Shown: positions 1 to 7,200 of the stretch, piece by piece
Numbering within the stretch: position 1 is the stretch's first letter
Layout: every line of letters starts with the position of its first letter
Source: Lachnospiraceae bacterium
GTDB taxonomy: Bacteria > Bacillota > Clostridia > Lachnospirales > Lachnospiraceae
Length of the DNA: 7,388 nucleotides
NCBI GenBank assembly: GCA_017651385.1
Contig: JAGCCY010000134.1
Location: 1 to 7,388 of the forward strand
Direction of reading: 5' to 3'
Notes under the pieces: generated by a model
Seen by the model: the letters and a program-made list of their open reading frames with translations, nothing else
Databases searched by the model: none
What the model was told of the DNA's origin: nothing
Translations under genes and position numbers: made by a program

Positions 1-852
1 ATTGGAATATATCATCGGTTCGTAACCCGCAGCCTTTATCGCTTCGCAGAACGCTATCGCATTCTTTGTGAACTGCTCGCCGCTTACATTATCGGTCCTC
101 GCGGTATCCTTCAATATGCTTTCGGGGTCGTATACAACAGGAAGGCTTATATCGTAACCTTCAAGATTTTCGATCACAAAATCTGCCTCTTCAAGCGCCT
201 CTTCTTCGTTTATCGCCTGTGCAAAGAAATACACTCCTATGGGTATGCCGTTTGCGGCCGCCCCTTCCATGTTTCTTTTAAAGCTTTGATCTAGATGTAT
301 CTCGCCGGCTTCACCATATCCTCTGAAACCGAGCCTTATGATCACAAATTCGATACCTGAAGCTTTAACTTTCTCCCAGTCGATATCATGCTGTTTGTTG
401 GATACATCTATTCCCCTTACGGCTATGTAGTTATCGTCCTCATAACTCATAAGTCCGTTATCTTTTATAAAGTTCTCGATCACATACGGGTGCTTCGGAA
501 AACCCGGGCTGATCGTGGTCTCGTACTCTTTGCCGTACACATCCCTGAAGGTAAAGGGATATGGTTCTTCGGCAACGATCTTTTGCTCTTCTTTCAGATT
601 ATCTTCATCAACTTTCACACTAATTTCTGAATCATTTAAAGAAACGTCACTTCCCGATACATCGGAAGCGATAAGATCCCCTGCCGACAGAGCATCCGAA
701 ACATAAATATCGGACGAAGAAACATCTCCGCCCGATACGATATAAACACCCGTATCCTCTTCACTCAAAGCAGACTGTGCGGTATTGTCGCAACCGTACA
801 GTGTCACTGAAAGAAAAGATATTGTCAATAATACGTAAAGCTTTCTTTGCAT
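1..852 (-). CDS. GH25 family muramidase (lysozyme) lipoprotein, C-terminus cut by window edge
   Basis: An open frame of 284 codons runs off the left edge with no stop in the window, so the C-terminus is missing. Residues 1-20 form a lipoprotein signal peptide: basic QRK, a hydrophobic core, then lipobox LYGC with C21 as the lipidated cysteine. Residues about 40-78 are a Ser/Asp/Val-rich low-complexity linker (SDVSGSDVS). About 97-140 is an extra segment I do not recognise. The glycoside hydrolase family 25 domain starts at about 146 with RGIDVSNKQ (D149) and continues through DWEKVK and FVIIRLGFRG. The predicted catalytic pair is D242 and E244 in YDPE. GH25 enzymes cleave the beta-1,4 bond between MurNAc and GlcNAc in peptidoglycan; this one should be anchored outside the cell membrane. 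The ATG at 850-852 follows GGGGA at a 6-nt distance. It starts 29 bp after the SulP stop, so the two are probably co-transcribed. Roughly the last third of the GH25 domain is not visible. Confidence 0.9.
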   Translation of the reverse strand, partial: MQRKLYVLLTISFLSVTLYGCDNTAQSALSEEDTGVYIVSGGDVSSSDIYVSDALSAGDLIASDVSGSDVSLNDSEISVKVDEDNLKEEQKIVAEEPYPFTFRDVYGKEYETTISPGFPKHPYVIENFIKDNGLMSYEDDNYIAVRGIDVSNKQHDIDWEKVKASGIEFVIIRLGFRGYGEAGEIHLDQSFKRNMEGAAANGIPIGVYFFAQAINEEEALEEADFVIENLEGYDISLPVVYDPESILKDTARTDNVSGEQFTKNAIAFCEAIKAAGYEPMIYSN

Positions 853-881
853 TATATTCCCCAAAACCCAAAAGCTTATGA

Positions 882-2534
882 TCAGCGGATATCGGATGCA
901 TGTTTAAGAGCATCATCGATATGCGCACAGAAATTCTCTTTGCCCACCTTTTCGATGAATCCCGCCTTTTCCATTGTCTTATACGGCTGTTCGTTAACAT
1001 GCGAGAAGACAAGCGTAACGTCTTTCTTCTTACAGGTTTCGTACAACTCTTCAAGCGACTTTAAAGCCGTAACATCAAGCGCGGGCACGCCTCGCATCCT
1101 TATGATCAGGACTTTTGTAAAATCTTTTACCGTTATATTTGATATAAGCCCGGACATACCGAAAAACATCGGACCGGTGATCTCATATACGCGAACATGC
1201 TTCGGTACCTGTCTTAAAGAGATCGAATCGGGATCGGCTTCATCGGCATCTCTGTATTCCCAGCCCTTGACCTCTGCCTCATCGCTCATTCTCTTCATGA
1301 ACATTATACCGGCTAAGATCATGCCCACTTCGATGGCCACAACAAGATCGAACACGACGGTAAGCACAAATGTCACCACAAGCACGATGATATCGCTCTT
1401 CGGAGCAGTCTTGCAAAGATGCACGAACGTGCGCCACTGACACATATTGTAAGCTACCATAAATAAGATCGCCGCGATCGTGGGCATAGGGATAAGCGCT
1501 GCGTAAGGCATCAATATCACAAGGATGAGCACTAAAACAACGGAATGTACCATACCGGCTATCGGTGTACGGCCGCCGTTTTTGATATTGGCAGCTGTTC
1601 TTGCGATCGCTCCGGTCGCCGGGATACCGCCGAACAGTGCAGAGCCTATGTTGCCTGCTCCCTGCGCCACAAGCTCCATATTGGATCTGTGGTGGCTTCC
1701 TATCATACCGTCGGCCACAACGCAGGATAAAAGCGATTCTATAGCGGCAAGGACCGCTATGGTAAATGCGTCGGAAAATACAGTCCTTACTCCGTTAAAA
1801 GAAAACTCCGGCAAAGTAAATGACGGAAGTTTATTGCTTATCGTATAAAGGTCTCCGATGGTGTTTACATTCATCTTTAAGACCTTGACCATCAATATAC
1901 CCACGATAACGGCTATAAGCGATCCCGGGATCTTTGAACTTATCTTCGGCCATACGATAAGTACCGCAAGACATACGGCTCCCACTATAAGAGCCTGATA
2001 ATTCAAAGTCGTGATATTTCCGGCAATTGCATTTAGCTTATCAACGGTCTCTATCGTAACCGTTCCCTGAGGATAGGTCAGGCCGAGAAAATCCTTTATC
2101 TGACCTATGACTATGGTTACCGCGATACCTGCGGTAAAACCCGTTGTGATCGTATACGGGATAAACTTAATAAGACTTCCGAGCTTTAACAGACCCAGGA
2201 TTATAAGGATTATACCCGCCATAAATGTCGCAAGCGTAAGACCGCCCATGCCGTTTCTTGCCACAATGCCTGCAACTATCGTCGCAAAAGCTGCGGTAGG
2301 ACCTGCGATCTGCACACGCGATCCGCCCAAAAATGAGATTATAAAACCTGCGACGATCGCGGTATACAGACCCTGTTCGGGCCCGACGCCCGAAGCAAGA
2401 GCAAGAGCTATTGAAAGCGGCAAAGCGATGATCGCCACTATGATACCTGATACAATATCCTTTAAAAGCTGTTCTTTGCTGTATTTTTTGATCACCGAGA
2501 ACAGCATCGGTTTTAATTTGTCCTTCTTATTCAT
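882..2534 (-). CDS. SulP family anion transporter with C-terminal STAS domain
   Basis: A 550-residue inner-membrane transporter of the SulP (SLC26-like) family. The N-terminal cytosolic segment leads into LLKDIVSGIIVAIIALPLSI (23-42) and the family signature GSRVQIAGPTAAF (71-83). About 10-14 hydrophobic segments follow to residue about 413. The conserved stretch around ESLLSCVVADG, NMELVAQGAGN and GGIPATGAIARTA (265-313) is diagnostic. Residues about 446-545 are a STAS domain with IIRMRGVPALDVTAL (478-491); the STAS loop that is phosphorylated in anti-sigma antagonists reads DVTA here, with T489 at the equivalent place. SulP members carry sulfate, bicarbonate, dicarboxylates or other anions, and sequence alone does not settle the substrate. 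An in-frame GTG at 2552 would add six residues, but it overlaps the Shine-Dalgarno GGAAAGGA at 2543-2550 that serves the ATG at 2532-2534, so the ATG is chosen. It follows the pyrophosphatase gene by 95 bp and precedes the GH25 gene by 29 bp. Confidence 0.95.
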   Translation of the reverse strand: MNKKDKLKPMLFSVIKKYSKEQLLKDIVSGIIVAIIALPLSIALALASGVGPEQGLYTAIVAGFIISFLGGSRVQIAGPTAAFATIVAGIVARNGMGGLTLATFMAGIILIILGLLKLGSLIKFIPYTITTGFTAGIAVTIVIGQIKDFLGLTYPQGTVTIETVDKLNAIAGNITTLNYQALIVGAVCLAVLIVWPKISSKIPGSLIAVIVGILMVKVLKMNVNTIGDLYTISNKLPSFTLPEFSFNGVRTVFSDAFTIAVLAAIESLLSCVVADGMIGSHHRSNMELVAQGAGNIGSALFGGIPATGAIARTAANIKNGGRTPIAGMVHSVVLVLILVILMPYAALIPMPTIAAILFMVAYNMCQWRTFVHLCKTAPKSDIIVLVVTFVLTVVFDLVVAIEVGMILAGIMFMKRMSDEAEVKGWEYRDADEADPDSISLRQVPKHVRVYEITGPMFFGMSGLISNITVKDFTKVLIIRMRGVPALDVTALKSLEELYETCKKKDVTLVFSHVNEQPYKTMEKAGFIEKVGKENFCAHIDDALKHASDIR

Positions 2535-2542
2535 ACAAGATA

Positions 2543-2550
2543 TCCTTTCC
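2543..2550 (-). promoter_or_regulatory. ribosome binding site of the SulP gene (decides start)
   Basis: GGAAAGGA on the minus strand lies 8 nt before the ATG at 2532-2534. The alternative GTG start at 2550-2552 overlaps this site and has no clear Shine-Dalgarno of its own, which supports the shorter 550-residue protein. Confidence 0.7.
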
Positions 2551-2562
2551 ACACAGTTTTAC

Positions 2563-2591
2563 ATTAAATTACAATCTTTAAACTCTTTCAA
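2563..2591 (-). promoter_or_regulatory. candidate sigma-A promoter for the SulP-GH25 pair
   Basis: On the minus strand, TTGAAA (2586-2591, 5 of 6 to the -35 consensus) is followed after exactly 17 nt by TTTAAT (2563-2568, 5 of 6 to the -10 consensus). Transcription would begin near 2556 and leave a leader of about 20 nt carrying the GGAAAGGA site. It lies wholly in the gap after the pyrophosphatase stop, so SulP and GH25 can be expressed separately from the upstream gene. No convincing terminator precedes it, so read-through is also possible. The call rests on sequence match only. Confidence 0.55.
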
Positions 2592-2629
2592 TATAAAATA
2601 TGTGCAAAAAATACCCCGTAAACTCGCCA

Positions 2630-3946
2630 TTAGTACGCCACAGTGTTTAAAGCATACAGCATTTCGGGAAGCAGCTGCTTCTTTCTGCTCATTACTCCCG
2701 GCATATCAAACACCTTATCTTCAAGTTTTGTATAAGGAAGATACTTCTCGGCTTTAAACCCTGTCGTAATGAGGATACTGTGTTCTTTAAGCACATTCGT
2801 GATCATCACGGCCGCCCAGTTTAAGCCGTTTTTCTCCCTTACGTTTTCAAGGGTGGAAAGGTATGTTGCCTTATAATCTTCGATATCGTCAAGCGTTGTT
2901 ACTTCGCACTGTCCGATACCCATCATGACACCCTTCTCAGTATACCTCTTAAAGTCTGAAAGGATTGCCTTCTCGGGATTTCTGGTGGCAAGACTTTCGA
3001 CGTGGCTGAACATTTCACGGCCGAAAGCATCAATATCGACCTTACAGATCTTTGCAAGGGCAGCTGCGGTCTCCCTGTCGACCGCTGTCGTTGTGGGGCT
3101 TTTTAATATAAGCGTGTCTGAGATAAGTCCGGTTAACATAACTCTTGCCGTGTATTCATCCGGCACGATATTGTTCCTTAAAAACATCTGATACACTATG
3201 GTACATGTACTTCCGAGAGGCTCCGTATCAATAAATATCGGAAGATTTGTCTTGGTGGCATCAAGTCTGTGATGATCCACTATCTCGACCACGGTCGCAC
3301 TCTCAATTCCCGATATGGACTGGCGCGACTCGTTATGATCCACCATTATCACTTTGTAAGAAGGTGCTTTCAAAAAACATCTTCTTGTTACAAAACCCGC
3401 AAATTCATCTTCATCAAATACCGCAAGGCCACGCTTCTTGGAACTTGAGAGGCTTAACTTTGCATCCTCGAAAAGATCCGTGGTCAAAAGCGGGGTCTCT
3501 TTTTCACGAAGGAGCATCTTAATGACCGGTGTTTCTGATATCTTACCTTCATCCGCAAGCTTGCCCATAAACCAGTGCGTGATGTCATCGACGCTTAACA
3601 GTCCCAAAAACTCACCGTTTTCGTAGATCGGTATTACCGAAGGATTTGAATCCTTATAGGTCTTTGCGATCGCCGTAAGCGGCATGCCCGCTTCGATCTT
3701 TTCGGACGGTTTGAGCATTACATCGGAAACCTTCGGATATACGTTTCGCATATAAACAGGCGGCGTGATATCAAGTGCCTTTAAGATCGCCTTTGAGCTG
3801 TCGCTTAAGTGTCCGGGGCGGACCGGCACATATTCGTATGCGGGATCTATCTTATTCTTTAATACCGAATACGCATAAGCGCTGCAAATGCTGTCCATAT
3901 CGGGATTTTTATGTCCCGTTATATAGATTTTTTCTTTTTCCGACAT
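2630..3946 (-). CDS. ppaC: Manganese-dependent (family II) inorganic pyrophosphatase with regulatory CBS pair
   Basis: A cytoplasmic enzyme of the DHH superfamily that hydrolyses pyrophosphate to two phosphates. Metal-site motifs are intact: GHKNPDMDS (H12, D16, D18), MVDHNE (D203), EIVDHHR (D224, H225) and GLISDT (D277). The C-terminal DHHA2 domain carries the substrate-binding DFKRY (K333) and SRKKQ (420-424). Between the first two metal motifs there is an insert of about 125 residues holding two CBS domains (about 72-127 and 138-190), for example VSDVMLKP and FLGLLSVDDITHW. CBS-type family II enzymes are regulated by adenine nucleotides: AMP and ADP usually inhibit. At 438 residues this is the shorter variety without the DRTGG domain found between the CBS domains of many clostridial homologues. 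The ATG follows AAGGTGAGG (3955-3963) at 8 nt. The gene is transcribed divergently from the NUDIX-EAL gene and lies upstream of SulP. Confidence 0.95.
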   Translation of the reverse strand: MSEKEKIYITGHKNPDMDSICSAYAYSVLKNKIDPAYEYVPVRPGHLSDSSKAILKALDITPPVYMRNVYPKVSDVMLKPSEKIEAGMPLTAIAKTYKDSNPSVIPIYENGEFLGLLSVDDITHWFMGKLADEGKISETPVIKMLLREKETPLLTTDLFEDAKLSLSSSKKRGLAVFDEDEFAGFVTRRCFLKAPSYKVIMVDHNESRQSISGIESATVVEIVDHHRLDATKTNLPIFIDTEPLGSTCTIVYQMFLRNNIVPDEYTARVMLTGLISDTLILKSPTTTAVDRETAAALAKICKVDIDAFGREMFSHVESLATRNPEKAILSDFKRYTEKGVMMGIGQCEVTTLDDIEDYKATYLSTLENVREKNGLNWAAVMITNVLKEHSILITTGFKAEKYLPYTKLEDKVFDMPGVMSRKKQLLPEMLYALNTVAY

Positions 3947-4017
3947 TTTCCTGTCCTCACCTTGTCTGTTTTAGATTTAAGACGATCCGCCACATCTTTG
4001 CGGTTTCACTGTTTTTT

Positions 4018-4046
4018 ATTATAATTCCGCATCTGTTTTGGCACAA
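4018..4046 (-). promoter_or_regulatory. candidate sigma-A promoter for the pyrophosphatase gene
   Basis: On the minus strand a perfect -10 hexamer TATAAT (4018-4023) lies 17 nt after TTGTGC (4041-4046), which matches the -35 consensus only at TTG. Predicted transcription start is near 4011, giving a leader of about 64 nt before the ATG at 3944-3946. The -10 is strong and the -35 is weak. Confidence 0.5.
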
Positions 4047-4081
4047 CCCAAATTGAAAACTGCTTTCGGCGTTACATTAAA

Positions 4082-4097
4082 TTGCGCCCGGCCGCAA
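4082..4097. promoter_or_regulatory. GC-rich near-palindrome between divergent promoters (possible operator)
   Basis: TTGCGCCCGGCCGCAA is symmetric about 4089/4090 with seven of eight pairs matching (one C:C mismatch). It sits about 36 bp upstream of the minus-strand -35 candidate and about 58 bp upstream of the plus-strand -35 candidate, in otherwise AT-rich DNA. It could be a binding site for a dimeric regulator. It is not followed by a T-run on either strand, so it is unlikely to be an intrinsic terminator. No known regulator was recognised. Confidence 0.35.
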
Positions 4098-4154
4098 ATA
4101 ATCTGATTTTGTTAATAATACCGTTAATTGTGGGGTGATAAAATACTTTTTGTG

Positions 4155-4183
4155 TCGAAAAATTCATCAAATTGTGCTACAAT
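4155..4183 (+). promoter_or_regulatory. candidate extended -10 promoter for the NUDIX-EAL gene
   Basis: TACAAT (4178-4183, 5 of 6) is preceded by TGC, giving an extended -10 (TGnTACAAT). The hexamer TCGAAA (4155-4160, 4 of 6 to the -35 consensus) lies 17 nt upstream. Transcription would start near 4190 and leave a leader of about 72 nt before the ATG at 4262. The extended -10 compensates for the poor -35. Confidence 0.55.
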
Positions 4184-4261
4184 AATGGATACAGACGCAC
4201 AAGTTTCTTTTAATCGACAAAAAAACGATAAATTATTGATCATTTTAGGGGATGAATATAA

Positions 4262-7200
4262 ATGTCAGACTTTAAGATCACAAAAGATATGATCCATGAG
4301 GAATTCTCCTCGCAGTACATGAATGTCTACGATTATCGCTACGCCGAAGGAAAGCATTATTACAATGCGACCAGAAGAAGCTTCGACGACATAGTGGCTC
4401 CCAAGAACGAAGCAGAGTTTTTGGGCATGCTTCCCGATGCGGTAAGCTGTATCGTTATAATCATATCTCCCGAAAAAGGGCCAAGGCTTTTACTTACTCA
4501 CGAATTTCGTTATCCGGCAGGGCGTGAGCTTTTAAGCGTTCCCGCAGGTTTGCTCGATAAAAGCGACAAAACTTCCGAAAATCCCGTGATAGAAGCCGCA
4601 AAGCGTGAGATAAAAGAAGAGACCGGTATCGATTTTTCCGACGAAGATACGATCGAGATCGTAAATCCCCTTCTTTTCAGCACTCCGGGTATGACCGATG
4701 AAAGCAATGCGATCGTGATGGCAGTGATCCATCTTAAAGATACTTCCGTAATAAACAACGAAGGGACGGAAGGTTCGGAGCGTATAGGCGACTATATCCT
4801 TTTGACTCCCGAAAAAGCCAGGGAATATTTAAGCACAGGCAGAGACGACCACGGATATTTTTATTCGGTGTTTACTTATATTGCATTAGGTTACTTTTTA
4901 AACTACTCCGCAAATATGATCGCAGAAAGAAAGTCAAACTCTCCGTCCATTGGCAAATGGGATGCGGAAACGGGGCTTCTTACAAGAGAAGAGTTTGCAG
5001 AGCAGTTATCCCAGAAACTTGTAGGATCCACCAGGTTTAAGAATCCCACTCTGCTTCTTTCACTTAAGATCACCGATTTTTCAAGGATCGAAGAACTCTA
5101 CGATGAAGCCGAGATACATGAGATCATCCGCATCGCTGCAGAGATCCTTATTGATACCGTCAGGAACAAAAATCTCATAGGACGTATTTCTCATGATGAA
5201 TTTGCCGTGATCTGCGAAGATAACAGCGCAGAAAGCGAACGTACAAAAGAGTTAAAGAACGGCATAACCGACAGATTCGAACATTATAACAAGGTATCGG
5301 GAAAGGAATATACCTTAAATCCTTCAATGGCTTTCATTATAGTCGATCCCGCCACAAAGCTTGAGCCCGACCAGATACTTGCACAGCTTACCGAGCACCA
5401 CAGAGCCGTTTCCGAATCCAAGCCCCAGAGCAGGTATGTGCCTGTCGAGGCCAATGAAGAGGATCCTCAGCTCAGACACATTGTAAACAGAATACTTGAC
5501 AACAATGAGCTTCAATATTATTTCCAGCCCATAATATGCGCCAAAACAGGCGATATCATGGGTTATGAAGCTTTGATGCGTGCACCGCACGAATACAGGA
5601 TAACTCCTCTTACGCTCCTTAAATATGCAACCGAGGAAAAAAGACTTCAGGATGTTGAGAGAGCAACCTTCAACAACGTTCTTAAGATTGCCACGGAGCG
5701 TAAAGATGAGTTTAAGGGAAGAAAGATCTTTATAAACAGTATTCCGGGCTACTATCTTTCCGACGAAGAATATGAAAAGATGGCCGCTCTATATAAGGAT
5801 GCGCTTTCCCGTTCGGTAGTGGAAGTTACCGAAGAAACAGACATTGAAGAGACCACCCTTAACTACCTTACAAAAAGGAGTAAGGACGACGGCTTCCAGG
5901 TTGCGGTCGATGACTTCGGAACGGGTTATTCAAACGTTAATAACCTGCTTAAATTCCTGCCAAACTACGTAAAGATCGATCGTTTCCTCATATCCGAGGT
6001 TCATCTCGATCCGAGAAAACAGCACTTTGTAAATACGATAATACAGTTTGCACACGACAACGGCTTCCAGGCTCTTGCCGAAGGTGTTGAGACCCTTGAA
6101 GAATTAAATGCCGTTATCCGAATGGGTGTGGATCTTATTCAGGGATTCTATACCGCAAAGCCCACTCCGGAGATCCTGGATGCGCTTCCTCCCGCACTGC
6201 TTTCCGAAATAAGCCGTGCGAACCTTGATATAGTCTCCAACAATTCAAGGCAGAAGGTATATCTTGTAAAGGACGAAAAGCAGCTTTCGCTTGTGGACTT
6301 ATCGCTTCAGAAATACAGTATCCTGCTTCTTTCGGGCGGAGACCTTACGCTTGTGGGAAATCCCGATTTCTTATCGGCAGTGTCCATAAGGATCAAAGAT
6401 CATTCAAGCTGCAGGCTTACCATAAAGAACGTAAGCATCGGTGATGTCGATACCACCCCGTGCATAGACCTCGGAAAGGAATCCGAACTTATCCTTAACG
6501 TCGAAGGCGACAATACCTTTAACGGAAACGGTATAAGAGTTCCCGAAACAACAAAGCTTACTCTTGAAGGTAACGGAAATCTTACGATAACTCCGACATT
6601 TACCAATGCATACGGTATCGGTAACGACCACCTGTGTGCATACGGCCGCATCGTTTCAAAGATGACCGGACTTCTGCAGATAGATATAAGCGGAGAAAAC
6701 TGCGTATGCATCGGCGGTAAATCTTCCGTTGAACCTCATGCGATCGACTTAAGAGCAGGAACGTTCAGAAGTGTATGTGCCGCTTCGAACTGCATATGCA
6801 TAGGTTCCTACAGAGATAAAGCCAATGTATTCATCTCCGATATGGATATAGCCATAGATGTAAGGATCGCAAGAGGTTCCATGATCGGTGCCGCTTTCGG
6901 AAGTCAGAACATCGAGATAAAGAACACTCTTCTTAAGATATTCGGTTCAGGAAACCAGGTTGTCGGTATAGGCTCGACCGAAAAATCTTCAGGCCGCGTA
7001 AAGATAAGCGAAGCACAGGTCAACATTGCGATCAACGGTTGGAACATCGCAGCCATCGGTACAAACGGCGGCGGTCTGGATGTTGAACTCGACCATTGCA
7101 AGCTTGTCTTCTACTGCGAAGCAAACATCGGAACCGGTATCGGCTGCCGTGATGCATCCGCAAATATAAGCCTTGATAACGTAGGGCTTGAGATGAACGT

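Larger units (their letters stand above)
3947..4261. other. divergent intergenic regulatory region
   Basis: A gene-free stretch of 315 bp between the start codons of the pyrophosphatase and the NUDIX-EAL gene. It is AT-rich except for a GC-rich patch at 4084-4095. It holds a promoter candidate for each gene, both ribosome binding sites, an untranslated leader of about 70 nt on the plus side and about 64 nt on the minus side, and a 16-bp near-palindrome between the promoters. I saw no small RNA, riboswitch fold or credible small gene in it. Confidence 0.8.

Noticed and set aside
761..1054. 97-residue open frame on the minus strand across the SulP-GH25 junction
   Set aside because: It lies in a different frame over the STAS end and the GH25 start, both of which are clear by homology motifs; its translation is basic and domain-free.
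847..1440. 197-residue plus-strand open frame opposite SulP
   Set aside because: Antisense shadow of the STAS-encoding and last membrane segments, rich in Ser/Thr as expected from reversed codons, with no ribosome binding site or motif.
2535..2552. Longer SulP start at a GTG, adding six residues
   Set aside because: The GTG overlaps the GGAAAGGA ribosome binding site that is well placed for the ATG at 2532-2534, and the added residues are not part of the family core.
2605..2620. Terminator between the pyrophosphatase and SulP genes
   Set aside because: There is a T-run on the minus strand, but the bases before it give only a weak, broken stem of about 4 bp.
3775..4056. 93-residue plus-strand open frame entering the intergenic region
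   Set aside because: Mostly antisense to the N-terminus of the pyrophosphatase, and it runs through that gene's promoter candidate; no family resemblance.
4190..4261. c-di-GMP riboswitch in the leader of the EAL gene
   Set aside because: The text GACGCACAAG at 4194-4203 briefly recalls a conserved piece of the class I aptamer, but the leader of about 72 nt is AT-rich and lacks the paired stems and the rest of the conserved core.
4859..4924. Membrane segment after the NUDIX domain (residues about 200-221)
   Set aside because: The stretch is aromatic-rich and moderately hydrophobic, but contains polar residues and fits the C-terminal helix of an ADP-ribose-type NUDIX domain. A membrane pass here would place the NUDIX and EAL domains on opposite sides of the membrane.
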